From: Palsa-504 sp963739615 | Lineage (GTDB): Bacteria > Actinomycetota > Actinomycetes > Streptosporangiales > Streptosporangiaceae | Assembly: GCA_963739615.1 (NCBI GenBank) | Contig: CAVUBD010000015.1 | Coordinates: 186,001 to 250,000, forward strand | DNA length: 64,000 nucleotides | Direction of reading: 5' to 3' | Shown here: positions 9,092 to 17,553 of the stretch, piece by piece | How the letters are laid out: every line of letters starts with the position of its first letter | Numbering within the stretch: the stretch's first letter is position 1 | Notes under the pieces: generated by a model | What the model was told of the DNA's origin: nothing | The model's database searches: none | Seen by the model: the letters and a program-made list of their open reading frames with translations, nothing else | Program-made: the position numbers and the translations under genes

Positions 9092-10005
9092 TCAGGACGG
9101 GGCGTCGGCGCGGAAGATGGGCCAGCCAATCTCCGTCCTCCATTCCGCTTCGTCCGGCGTATCGCCGGCGCCGCGCAGGTAGTACTCCCGCAGCGGCCCG
9201 TCGATGCTGATCTCGTGGGTGGTGGCGTACGAGCCGAGCTTGGCGTAGCTGAGGTCGGCGTCGCCGAGCGAGCCGTGGTGGCTGATGATGGCCAGCTCGG
9301 CGGCCGGCACGACGACCGGCACGACCCGCCCGATGGCGCGGACCCCGATGGCGCGGACCCCGATGGCGTGGACCCCGATGGCGTGGACCCCGATGGCGTG
9401 GACCCCGATGGCGTGGACCCCGATGGCGTGGACAGGGCCCTCGACCGGGATGAACACGGTTGCCTGGCCACGGTCGTGCTGGAAGATCTCGCTGGCGTAC
9501 ATCCCGCCGCTGGGCCCGGTGGCGCGCAGGCCCTGGGCGCGGACGGTGGCCCGCAGCTCGCCGAGGGCGCCTTGCCGCCAGGCCAGGATGTCGGAGCGGT
9601 CGATGACCGCCCCGATCCCGGCCGCCGGCGTGGCCGGGACGCTGCGGTGCTCGATGGCGGGCACGGCGCCGGGAGGTCGCAGCAGGTTGCGCAGCGAGTC
9701 GACCGCGGCCCTGGTCTGCGCCAGTTCGGCTTCCAGCCGGTCCAGGTGGGCGGCGATGAGGACGTTGCGGGCCTGCGTGTCGTGGGCAGCCAGCACCGCC
9801 TTGACCTCGGCGACCGGCATCTCAAGGTCCCGCAGCCTGCGGATGACCTGCGCGGTCGGGATCTGGTCGCCGGTGTAGTAGCGGTAGCCCGTGGCGGGGT
9901 TGACCGTGGCCGCTCGAGCAGGCCGACCTGGTGGTAGTGGCGCAGCGTCTTGACGCTCAGGTGGGTCACGCGGGAGAAGTCGCCGACGGTCAGCGGTGCT
10001 GTCAC
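9092..10005 (-). pseudogene. MerR-family regulator with GyrI-like effector domain, one frameshift
   Basis: From ATG 10005 the N-terminus is a clear MerR helix-turn-helix (LTVGDFSRVTHLSVKTLRHYHQVGLLE). At about 9912 one base is missing. The next frame continues with ATVNPATGYRYYTGDQI and MPVAEVKAVLAAHD, a coiled-coil helix, then a GyrI-like ligand-binding domain (GGMYASEIFQHDRG ... LREYYLRG) to stop 9092. Together they make about 304 residues, normal for MerR/GyrI regulators. Seven 15-bp repeats add H-A-I-G-V units inside the effector domain. It diverges from the NTF2-like gene at 10132 with a dyad between them. Possible sequence error at 9912. Confidence 0.85.
9331..9435 (-). repeat. 15-bp tandem repeat x7 inside MerR effector domain
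   Basis: Units of the form CGATGGCGYGGACCC run seven times; the first two have C and the rest T at the variable position. Read leftwards they code HAIGV/RAIGV. The expansion lies between two predicted beta strands of the GyrI-like domain. Confidence 0.9.
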
Positions 10006-10057
10006 CAGGCCATTGTCAACCCTCCCCGTACCGGACAGTCAATCGATGATCGAGCTA

Positions 10058-10076
10058 TTGACCTTCCGGTGAAGGG
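10058..10076. promoter_or_regulatory. Dyad in MerR/NTF2 divergent promoter
   Basis: TTGACCTTCCGGTGAAGGG contains CCTTC-CGGT-GAAGG, a perfect 5-bp dyad, between the divergent MerR gene (start 10005) and the NTF2-like gene (start 10132). MerR regulators bind dyads lying within promoters. Assignment rests on position and symmetry only. Confidence 0.45.
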
Positions 10077-10131
10077 AGCACCGAGGGTGGAGTCATCAGC
10101 AAGAAAGCGAGCACTGCGAAGGAGCCCAGTC

Positions 10132-10497
10132 ATGACCGACACCCTCACCCTCCACGGCGTCGTCGCCGACCACGTCGCCGCCGTCAACGCCTTCGACGAG
10201 GACGCCATCGTGGCCACGTTCGCTGAGGACGCCCTGGTCAACGACGCCCACCGGGAGTTCTGGGGCGCCGCGGCCATCCGCCGCTGGGTCGCGAAGGAAA
10301 TGGTCGGCGACCATGTGAGCATCGAGGTAACCGAGGTCATCGACCACTACGGCGACACCATCGTCCGCGGCCGCTACGACGGCGATTTCGACAAGGAGAA
10401 CCTGCCCGGCGAGCTCATCCTGACCAACTACTTCACCGTCCGCGACGGCCAGATCGTCAGCCTGATCGTGATCCGCAATACTCCGGCCGACTACTGA
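10132..10497 (+). CDS. NTF2-like/SnoaL-type small protein
   Basis: A 121-residue protein starting at ATG 10132 with GAAGGAG seven bases upstream. The sequence has the alpha+beta cone pattern of the NTF2 superfamily. N-terminal helix residues DHVAAVNAFDEDAIVATFAEDALVND are followed by strand-rich segments ending YFTVRDGQIVSLIVIRNTP. Family members bind small hydrophobic molecules or catalyse simple isomerisation or hydrolysis, but no specific substrate can be read here. It diverges from the MerR gene and is probably its regulatory target. Confidence 0.8.
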   Translation: MTDTLTLHGVVADHVAAVNAFDEDAIVATFAEDALVNDAHREFWGAAAIRRWVAKEMVGDHVSIEVTEVIDHYGDTIVRGRYDGDFDKENLPGELILTNYFTVRDGQIVSLIVIRNTPADY

Positions 10498-10573
10498 CGC
10501 TCGGTCAGGCCGCAGGCCCGCTGCGCAAGGGCCGGCGGGTTCGGCCTAGCACGGGGACCAGGGCTTCGACACC

Positions 10574-10807
10574 ATGCAGGTGCAGCTCCGCAGGCTGCTG
10601 CGCGGCTGCGAGGTCGTGAACCTGACCGAGCGCAGTGCTCACGCCGCCGGGTACCTGCTGGGACGCGCGGGCACGAGCGACGTGACCGACGCCGTGGTAG
10701 CGCAGACCGCGGCCGGCCTTCGGGCCGATGTGGTGACCGGCGACCGCGCTGACATCGCCCGCCTGCTCCAGGCCGCGCAAGCATCCTGCCAGATCATCGA
10801 CGTGTAG
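10574..10807 (+). pseudogene. PIN-domain (VapC-like) C-terminal remnant
   Basis: The 77-codon frame matches only the C-terminal half of an actinobacterial PIN domain: CEVVNLTERSAHAAGYLLGRAG, then SDVTDAVVAQTAA and ADVVTGDRADIARLL. These contain the later acidic metal-binding positions. The N-terminal strand with the first catalytic Asp, and any antitoxin gene, are absent. VapC-type PIN proteins are RNases in toxin-antitoxin pairs; this piece should be inactive. The upstream 70 bp do not encode the missing part in any frame. Confidence 0.65.
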
Positions 10808-10871
10808 TGCCGCGGTGGCTACCGTGGCTCCCGGATCGCCGCTCAGGCGAGCGGTGCGCTCCGGTAGCGGT

Positions 10872-11525
10872 TTAGCCAAGAGGGCAGCTGTTGTAGGGGA
10901 CCTGGCCTAGATCTACGAAGCCTGGCAGGTCAATGGTGGCCGTCTGGTCAAGCTGGTCGTAGTCGAGGATGAACTGGACGGGGAACGCGTCTGGGCACTT
11001 GACGAGCACCTTGAAGGTAACCGTGAACCAGGTGCTGGCCCCCGGGGGCAGCGCGGTATCCGGGGTGCCGCTCGCCGCCGGCAGCTCACCGCAGGGTCCC
11101 CAGGCTTGCGCCGTCGCCTGGAGGCCGCCGCCCAGCGGCAGGACCGCCTGGACACGGCGGAGAGTCACGCCCGTGGCTGACTGGTTCGTGACCTGGACGC
11201 CTAGCTGCAACATGTGACCGGTCTGCGCTGAGCACTGGCGATCGGTCTGGCTCAAGGCGCCCGCTGCCGTGGACGCGACCGGGGCGGTGACCGGGGAGTG
11301 CAGGGCGGCCGCGGAGTCTTTAACGTGCCGCTGGCCGACCGCATACCCCGCGGCTAGGCCGACGAGCAGGGCCGCGGCCGCGGCGACCACGGCGATCAGC
11401 CGCGGCCGACCGGATGGGGCCGTTATCCGGCGGCTATTCAGTTCCAGGATGTCACCATCGGCGGCCCCGCCGGTTCCCGGCGGGGAATCAGGCCCGTCTC
11501 GTTGGCGGTCATCCCAGCCGGTCAT
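10872..11525 (-). CDS. Single-pass membrane-anchored protein of unknown function
   Basis: A 217-residue protein. A cytoplasmic N-terminus of about 40 polar residues is followed by one transmembrane segment (LIAVVAAAAALLVGLAAGYAVG, described in two parts: LIAVVAAAAALLVG and LAAGYAVG, about residues 43-64). The extracytoplasmic domain of about 150 residues has three or four cysteines (CSAQTG, WGPCGEL, KCPDAF, SCPLG). The external part is beta-rich with alternating hydrophobic residues, like small immunoglobulin-type exported domains. I do not recognise the family. It sits alone between the PIN remnant and the channel remnant. Confidence 0.65.
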   Translation of the reverse strand: MTGWDDRQRDGPDSPPGTGGAADGDILELNSRRITAPSGRPRLIAVVAAAAALLVGLAAGYAVGQRHVKDSAAALHSPVTAPVASTAAGALSQTDRQCSAQTGHMLQLGVQVTNQSATGVTLRRVQAVLPLGGGLQATAQAWGPCGELPAASGTPDTALPPGASTWFTVTFKVLVKCPDAFPVQFILDYDQLDQTATIDLPGFVDLGQVPYNSCPLG

Positions 11526-11750
11526 CTAGCCAGGGTAAAACGAATCACGCGGGGAAGGCTCGCCCCGGCCGCCATGAGCCGCGACGAGCCGGCATGGGAA
11601 GCCGCGATGTCGTCGGAAGGTGACTGATTTGCGGAACCGCTGGACCTCGAACACCCCGCTCACGGCGGTCGCCGTGACGATGCCGCCCTGGCCGGGCGAG
11701 GACGAGGCGTACGAGGTACCCGGCGCCTGGCCGGCGTATCAAGACCCAGG

Positions 11751-12199
11751 TACGCCAGGCACCTGGCGCTGTCCGTGCTGCACGCCGTTGACCGGCGGCT
11801 CGCACTGGCCCTGACCGCGCTGTTCGCGGTGCTGGGCTCGGCCTGGATGTGCTGAACACGTTCTACGCGGGCGATGAGCCGCTGCTGCTGACCCGGCTGA
11901 CCATCACCCCGCAGGGCGGTCTGCACGGGCTGGCCATGAACGACCTGGCCGCCAGGACCCGGGTGCTCGCGATCAGGCGCGCCGCCGACCGGGCGATCCT
12001 CGAGCACCCGCCGCGGCGCAGCACCCGGTTCCACCCGGACGACGAGGCCTTCCTGATCGGGCCCTACGAGGAGTTGCTCACCGTGCTCCGCCGCGACCGG
12101 CCCACCCCGCAGGCTCCCAGCACCCCCACGCAGAAAACAACCGCGCCGGGAACCCCCGCGCCCGGCACCGAAGCCAGCCGGACCACCCGCCCGACGTAG
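11751..12199 (+). pseudogene. Potassium-channel/RCK protein remnant with internal deletion
   Basis: YARHLALSVLHAVDRRLALALTALFAV at 11751 onward looks like the first transmembrane region of an actinobacterial ion-channel protein and hits a stop just after SAWMC. From about 11849 another frame gives a TrkA-C-type domain (LTRLTITPQGGLHGLAMNDLAARTRVLAIRR.. LIGPYEELLTVLRR) followed by a Pro/Thr-rich tail. The pore loop, second transmembrane segment and nucleotide-binding RCK-N domain between them are gone. It looks like a large deletion joining both ends of one gene. Confidence 0.55.
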
Positions 12200-12200
12200 G

Positions 12201-12794
12201 GTGGGCACCGTGCTGATCCAGGTCATCTCGAGTACCACCCGCGAAGGGCGCTTCAGCGAGCGGACGGCCCACTGGGTGGTGGCGGCCCTGAGCGCCCGTG
12301 AGGACTTCGACGTGGAGCTGATCGACCTGCGCGATTACCCGCTGCCGTTCTTCGACGCCGTGCCGCCGGCCAGGGCGCCGCGCGAGTACGCCACCGAGGA
12401 GGTCGCCCGCCTCGGCCGGACCCTGGACCGGGCCGACGGGTTCATCGTGCTGACCGCCGAATACAACCACGGCTACCCGGCGGTCCTGAAGAACGCCATG
12501 GACTGGACCTTCCCGGAATGGCACCGCAAGCCGGTCGCCTTCGTGGGGTGGGGCAACGTCGGCGGCGCCCGCGCCATCGAGCAGCTGCGGCTGGTCGCCG
12601 TCGAGTTCGAGATGGCCCCGCTGCGGCACGCGGTGCACATCCTGCCCGACGTCATGATCCCGGCCCGGCAGGCCGGCGACGTCAGCGATACGACCGCGTT
12701 CGCGCGGCTCGAGCCGAAGCTGAAGCTCCTGGCCGACGACCTGACCTGGTGGGCCGCCGCGCTGGCCGCCGCCCGCCGCCGCGAGCAGCGCTAG
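12201..12794 (+). CDS. NADPH-dependent FMN reductase
   Basis: A 197-residue flavodoxin-like protein. VLIQVISSTTREGRFSERTA is the FMN phosphate-binding loop, and TAEYNHGYPAVLKNAMDW is the strongly conserved family signature. WGNVGGARAIEQLR follows at the second flavin-contact site. Members reduce FMN, quinones or other acceptors with NAD(P)H in the cytoplasm. GTG 12201 is used; GTG 12210 is an equally possible start, with little ribosome-binding sequence before either. It converges with the helicase gene, ending 15 bp away. Confidence 0.9.
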   Translation: MGTVLIQVISSTTREGRFSERTAHWVVAALSAREDFDVELIDLRDYPLPFFDAVPPARAPREYATEEVARLGRTLDRADGFIVLTAEYNHGYPAVLKNAMDWTFPEWHRKPVAFVGWGNVGGARAIEQLRLVAVEFEMAPLRHAVHILPDVMIPARQAGDVSDTTAFARLEPKLKLLADDLTWWAAALAAARRREQR

Positions 12795-12809
12795 CCAGCA
12801 CGAGCAGCG

Positions 12810-15320
12810 CTATAGCTGGCCGACGTCGGTAACCCGGACCACCGCCGTCCCGGCCTCGTCCGAGGCGGCTAGGTCGATGACCGCGCTGATGCCCCAGTCG
12901 TGGTCGCCCGCCGGGTCGTCGAAGATCTGCCGTACCTCCCAGCGATCCGGCTTGACCTCGATGATCAGCTGCGCCGGCCCGCGCGCGTCCGCCCCGGTGC
13001 CGATGTCCTCGTGCACCTCGAAGTACGAATCCAGCACCGATCCCCACGCCTCGGCATCCCACCCGCTGCCAGCGTCCAGCGCACCGAGCTCCCCGTAGTG
13101 CCCGAGCGCCGCCAGCCGCACCCGCTGGAACAGCGCGTTGCGCACCAGCACCCGGAACGCCCGCACGTTCGAGGTCACCGTAGCGGGCCGCGCCTCCGCG
13201 GCCTCCACGGCGGAGTCCGACGGATGGCGCAGCCGCTCCCACTCGTCGATCAGGCTGGAATCGACCTGGCGGACGATCTCGCCCAGCCACTCGATCAGGT
13301 CGGTCAGCTCCTCGGTCTTGGCCTCGTCGGGCACGGTCTGGCGCAGCGCCTTGTAGGCGTCGGCCAGGTAGCGCAGCACCAGGCCCTCGGACCTGGACAG
13401 ACCGTAGAAACCCACGTACTCGGTGAAGGTCAGCGCCCGTTCGTACATGTCGCGGACCACGGACTTCGGCGACACCTCGTAGTCCGTCACCCAGGGGTGA
13501 CCCTGACGGTAGATGTTGTACGCGCCTTCCAGAAGATCCGCCAGCGGCTTGGGATAGGTCACAGAATCCAGCAGCTCGAGCCGCTCCTCGTACGCGACGC
13601 CGTCCGCCTTCATCTGCGCCACGGCCTCCCCGCGCGCCTTGAACTGCTGCGCGGACAGGATCTGCCGCGGGTTATCGAGCGTCGACTCGATCACAGAAAG
13701 CACGTCCAACGGATACAAAGGATCAGACGAGGAGAGCAGCGAGATCGCGGCCAGCGCGAACGGCGACAGCGGCTGGTTCAGCGCGAAGTCGAACTGCAGG
13801 TCCACGGTAAGCCGGACCAGCCGTCCCGTGGAATCAGGCTCGGAGAGCCGCTCCACCACACCGCCGGCCAGCAGCGCGCGGTAGATCGCGATGGCCTGGT
13901 GGATGTGCCTGCGCTGGGCCGCGCGGTCCTCGTGGTTGTTGGTCAGCAGGTGCTTCATCGCGGCGAACGCGTCGCCGGGCCGCGCGATGACGTTCAGCAC
14001 CATCGCGTGGGTGACCTTGAAGCTGGAGGTGAGCGGCTCGGGCTCGGCCGCGACGAGCCGCTCGAAGGTCGGCTGGCCCCAGGAGACGAAACCCTCGGGC
14101 GGCTTCTTGCGGACCACCTTGCGCCGCGCCTTCGGATCGTCGCCTGCCTTGGCCAGGGCGCGCTCGTTCTCCACCACGTGCTCGGGCGCCTGCACCACCA
14201 CCCGGCCGGAAACGTCGAATCCCGCCCGCCCGGCCCGCCCGGCGATCTGGTGGAACTCACGCGCCTGCAGCAGCCGGGTCTTCTTCCCGTCGTACTTGGA
14301 CAGGGCGGTGAAAAGCACCGTTCGGATCGGTACGTTAATGCCCACGCCCAGGGTGTCGGTGCCGCAGATGACCTTCAGCAGCCCGGCCTGGGTCAGGGTC
14401 TCCACCAGCCGGCGGTACCTGGGCAGCAGGCCGGCGTGATGCACGCCGATGCCGTGCCGCACCAGCCGCGACAGGGTTTTGCCGAACCCGGCCGCGAAAC
14501 GGAAGTCGCCGATCAGGTCGGCGATGGCGTCCTTCTCCGCGCGGGTGCAGACGTTGATGCTCATCAGCGCCTGGGCCTGCTCCAGGGCGGCCGCCTGGGT
14601 GAAGTGCACCACGTACACGGGCGCCTGACTGGTGCCGAGCAGCTCGGTCAGGGTCTCGTGCAGCGGCTCGGTGACGTAGGAGAAGGTCAGCGGGACCGGG
14701 CGCTCGGCGGAGGCGATCACGGCGGTCGGGCGGCCGGTGCGCCAGGTCAGGTCGGTCTCGAACCGCCGCACGTCCCCCAGCGTCGCCGACATCAGCACGA
14801 ACTGCGCCCTGGGCAATTCGAGCATCGGCACCTGCCAGGCCCAGCCGCGGTCGGGGTCGGCGTAGAAATGGAACTCGTCCATCACCACCTGGCCCACGTC
14901 GGCCGCGGCCCCGTCCCGCAGCGCGATGGCGGCCAGCACCTCCGCGGTGCAGCAGATGATGGGCGCCGCCGCGTTGACGCTGGCGTCGCCGGTCATCATG
15001 CCGACCTGGGACGGTCCGAATGCGGCGCACAGGTCGAAGAACTTCTCCGACACCAGCGCCTTGATCGGCGCGGTGTAGAAGGACCGCTTGCCCTCGGCGA
15101 GCGCGGTGAAGTGGGCGCCCGCGGCGACCAGGCTCTTGCCAGAACCGGTCGGAGTGGACAAGATGACGTTCGCGCCCGACACGATCTCGATGAGCGCTTC
15201 CTCCTGATGCGGGTACAGCGCCAGCCCGCGCCGCTTGGACCATCCGGCGAAGGCGTCGAAGAGGGCATCGGGATCTGGCGTCGCGGGCAGCAGGTCAGTG
15301 AGCGTCATATCGGTTTCCAT
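12810..15320 (-). CDS. DEAD/DEAH-box helicase with DUF3516 C-terminus
   Basis: An 836-residue superfamily-2 helicase. Motif I is TPTGSGKS (about residue 60), motif II DEFH (about 150), motif III SAT, and motif VI QIAGRAGRAG (about 365). The helicase core covers residues about 30-390. The C-terminal half (about 400-830) is helical and matches the DUF3516 region found in actinobacterial Ski2-like helicases. It probably unwinds RNA or structured nucleic acid using ATP. ATG 15320 is used; ATG 15308 is an alternative with no clear preference. It is alone on its strand, and the full length is intact. Confidence 0.9.
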   Translation of the reverse strand: METDMTLTDLLPATPDPDALFDAFAGWSKRRGLALYPHQEEALIEIVSGANVILSTPTGSGKSLVAAGAHFTALAEGKRSFYTAPIKALVSEKFFDLCAAFGPSQVGMMTGDASVNAAAPIICCTAEVLAAIALRDGAAADVGQVVMDEFHFYADPDRGWAWQVPMLELPRAQFVLMSATLGDVRRFETDLTWRTGRPTAVIASAERPVPLTFSYVTEPLHETLTELLGTSQAPVYVVHFTQAAALEQAQALMSINVCTRAEKDAIADLIGDFRFAAGFGKTLSRLVRHGIGVHHAGLLPRYRRLVETLTQAGLLKVICGTDTLGVGINVPIRTVLFTALSKYDGKKTRLLQAREFHQIAGRAGRAGFDVSGRVVVQAPEHVVENERALAKAGDDPKARRKVVRKKPPEGFVSWGQPTFERLVAAEPEPLTSSFKVTHAMVLNVIARPGDAFAAMKHLLTNNHEDRAAQRRHIHQAIAIYRALLAGGVVERLSEPDSTGRLVRLTVDLQFDFALNQPLSPFALAAISLLSSSDPLYPLDVLSVIESTLDNPRQILSAQQFKARGEAVAQMKADGVAYEERLELLDSVTYPKPLADLLEGAYNIYRQGHPWVTDYEVSPKSVVRDMYERALTFTEYVGFYGLSRSEGLVLRYLADAYKALRQTVPDEAKTEELTDLIEWLGEIVRQVDSSLIDEWERLRHPSDSAVEAAEARPATVTSNVRAFRVLVRNALFQRVRLAALGHYGELGALDAGSGWDAEAWGSVLDSYFEVHEDIGTGADARGPAQLIIEVKPDRWEVRQIFDDPAGDHDWGISAVIDLAASDEAGTAVVRVTDVGQL

Positions 15321-15451
15321 CGTGCCGTGCCCAGAGGACTGCCCTGGCCAGCCGCGCTCGAAAAAGGGAACGGCAAGAATACATAGCAGCGCGACGAGCT
15401 GCGGTATTCCGGACCGTATTCAAGATATTCGGGCCGAACGGTCCGGGCTGC

Positions 15452-15760
15452 GTGCTGCCCCCCGGAGTCACCGCCGCGCCGGACAACTACTCCGCGACCA
15501 TCGCGGTCAGCGCGGCTGGCGCGGCTGGCGCGGCTGGCGCGGCTGGCGCCACCGTCACCTTCGCGCTGACCGCGGGCAGCCTCCCGCCCCGCCTGACCAT
15601 GCCCGCTCAGTCCGGGTCCGGCACCGTCATCACCGGAAACCCCGCCCAGACCGGAACGTTCAACTTCACCGTCAAGGCAGGCAACCCAGCAATTCACCCT
15701 CCCCGTCCAACCCTGAGCGCCGCACCGGGCACGGCAGCCTAACTCCACCTCAAGTAACGC
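15452..15760 (+). pseudogene. Putative Ig-like (He_PIG-type) domain remnant
   Basis: TVTFALTAGSLPPRLTMPAQ followed by GTVITGNPAQTGTFNFTVKA is the typical text of putative Ig domains of large actinobacterial surface proteins. After TVKA the frame is lost. The +1 frame continues the domain with QATQQFTLPVQP, so a one-base change or short deletion occurred near 15680. No signal peptide or start is convincing, and only one domain remains. A 9-bp repeat lies just before it. Confidence 0.6.
15512..15547 (+). repeat. 9-bp tandem repeat x4
   Basis: GCGGCTGGC is repeated four times, coding Ala-Ala-Gly in the Ig-like remnant. Confidence 0.85.
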
Positions 15761-15948
15761 TGCGTCACAAATAACGCTGCCCAGCAGCATGCTTCCTTTT
15801 TCTGAACGCAGTCTTAATTTCATGTTGCCGTCATAACGGTCATCTGTCACATTCCCGTCACCAGCGGAAAGCTTCATGCTGCCGTCATAAAAGGATCATA
15901 ATGTTTTGAGACCTGAATATAGTGGGCCGCCTGGGGCAAAGGAGTGAC

Positions 15949-16689
15949 GTGACACTGGAACGGAAGTGGGACAAACGCGTCGAGCAATGGCATTCCCACG
16001 TAACATCGGCCGCCGCCTTCGAGAAGGTGCTTGACCGCGTGGTGGACGTGTCGTTGCCGCGGCGGGCCGACGCCTGCGTGGACCTGGGCGCGGGCACCGG
16101 CTTCGTGACGATGGCGCTCGCCCCGCTGGTCTCCTCGGTCCTGGCGGTCGACATTTCGGCCGCGATGGCGGCGTCGCTGGCCGAGCGGGCGAAGCAACAG
16201 GGCCTGGCGAACGTGTCGACCAAGGTCAGCGACATCGCGACTCTCCAGCTGCCGCCGGGCAGTACCGACATCGTCGTTTCCAGCTATGCGCTGCATCACC
16301 TGGTCCACGCCGATAAACGGATCGTCGTCGCCCGCGCCGCCCAGTGGCTTCGCCCGGGCGGCCGGATCGTGATCGCCGACATGATGTTCGGCCGCGGCCG
16401 CAGCCAGCGGGACCGCGACATCTTGTGGCAGAAGGTCATCGCGCTGGCCGCCAAGGGCCCGGGTGGCTGGTGGCGGATCGCGAAGAACCTGTTCCGCTAC
16501 GGTCTCGGAGTCGGCCAGGAGCACCCGGCCGCGCCGGAGTTCTGGCTGGATGCCCTGCGCGACGCGGGGTTCACCGACGTTACCTTCGAGCCGATCGTCG
16601 CCGAAGCGGGCCTCGTCCACGGTGTCCGCCTGCCGTCCGACCCCGCCGCTGAGCAGCCGCCCGGCGACCAGGCCGCCTCCGCCCGCTGA
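15949..16689 (+). CDS. Class I SAM-dependent methyltransferase
   Basis: A 246-residue protein. GTG 15949 is preferred because AAAGGAG lies just upstream. CVDLGAGTGFVTMAL is motif I, the SAM-binding glycine loop; SVLAVDIS gives the acidic residue of motif II; DIVVSSYALHHLVHADK is the motif IV region; LRPGGRIVIADMMFG is the post-motif strand. It resembles ubiquinone/menaquinone-type and small-molecule methyltransferases, but the substrate cannot be read. It is a single gene converging 4 bp from the next remnant. Confidence 0.85.
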   Translation: MTLERKWDKRVEQWHSHVTSAAAFEKVLDRVVDVSLPRRADACVDLGAGTGFVTMALAPLVSSVLAVDISAAMAASLAERAKQQGLANVSTKVSDIATLQLPPGSTDIVVSSYALHHLVHADKRIVVARAAQWLRPGGRIVIADMMFGRGRSQRDRDILWQKVIALAAKGPGGWWRIAKNLFRYGLGVGQEHPAAPEFWLDALRDAGFTDVTFEPIVAEAGLVHGVRLPSDPAAEQPPGDQAASAR

Positions 16690-16693
16690 CCGT

Positions 16694-17553
16694 TCATCCA
16701 GCCCGCCGATCAGCACGGCCGCGGGTCTGGTCATGGCCGGGGCGCACGGTCTGAGCCGCCTCCAGGTCCAGCAGCAGCCGGGCCCATTCGAAGGAATGGC
16801 CCGGGGTAGTGCCGTACGGCCGGAACTGGTCGTTGCGGCGATCGTGGTTGTAATCCGGCAGGGGCTGCCAGTTCTGGTCGTAGTGCTCGGGCACCCGCCA
16901 GGAATTGGCCCGGGCGTAGCCGTCGATCAGGCGGCTTGCGATGGAGGCGGCCCGGGCGTGCCAGGTGGGGTCGCCGGTGACGTCGCCCGCGGCGAGGTAG
17001 GCCTCCACCGAGTGCATGTTGCTGTTGGCGCCGCGGTACCGCTCAGTTTCGGCGAAGCCGGCGTCCCAGCACTCGAGCGCACAGCCTTCGGCGTCGGACC
17101 AGAAGTGCCGTTCGATGACGGCCCCGGCGGCCGCGAGCAGGACGTCAGCTCCGGGAAGGCCGGCCGCCACCGCGCTGGCGGCCGCCAGCAGGGTATGGGC
17201 GTGCGCGTCGTTCATCTTGGTGGAGTCGATGACCTGGCCGCGGAGGTCGAGGCTGGTGAACCAGCCGCCGTTCTCCTCGTCGGCGTAGCGGCTGACCAGG
17301 GCGGCCAGGCCGGACGCGGCCAGCGACTGCGCGCCGTCCACGCCGTCAAGGTGGGCGAGCGCGAACACGTGGGTCATGCGGGCGTTGAGGTACAGCGGGC
17401 AAGGCTTCGCGGCACCGGCAGAGCGGTAACCCTTGAGCCGAAGGTACGTGGTCGAGATGCGGTGGAGACATTCAGGAAGGCGATGCGCCGGTGACCGTAA
17501 CTCGCGAGATGCGTGACCGCCTCGCGGGCGCCACCCAGGTCGTCCTCGATCAT
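16694..17553 (-). pseudogene. Chimeric remnant: LacI regulator piece fused to AGE-family epimerase piece
   Basis: From 17553 leftward, DDLGGAREAVTHLASYGHRR and IAFLN match the ligand-binding domain of LacI regulators. After a one-base frame change near 17460, STTYLRLKGYRSAGAA continues the same domain. It then runs in frame straight into KPCPLYLNARMTHVFALAHL, the middle of an N-acylglucosamine 2-epimerase/mannose-isomerase (AGE) protein, which continues to PGHSFEWARLLLDLEAA and then stops. The regulator lacks its DNA-binding half, and the epimerase lacks its first helices and its C-terminal 150 residues. Both belong to sugar metabolism, like the divergent xylulokinase. Confidence 0.75.

Larger units (their letters stand above)
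15321..15948. other. Intergenic region with Ig-like remnant and imperfect direct repeats
   Basis: The left part holds the decayed Ig-like fragment (listed separately). The right part, about 15760-15940, is AT-richer and carries two near-identical 15-mers, CATGTTGCCGTCATA (15821) and CATGCTGCCGTCATA (15875), in the promoter zone of the methyltransferase gene. They could be regulator half-sites or remnants of a small duplication. Confidence 0.4.

Noticed and set aside
10574..10807. Functional VapC toxin
   Set aside because: The N-terminal half with the first catalytic Asp is missing and no antitoxin gene is next to it.
12900..15386. Long open frame (over 800 codons) on the plus strand opposite the helicase gene
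   Set aside because: It is the mirror of the helicase coding sequence, with arginine/glycine/glutamine-rich nonsense and no recognisable domain. High GC content keeps such antisense frames open.
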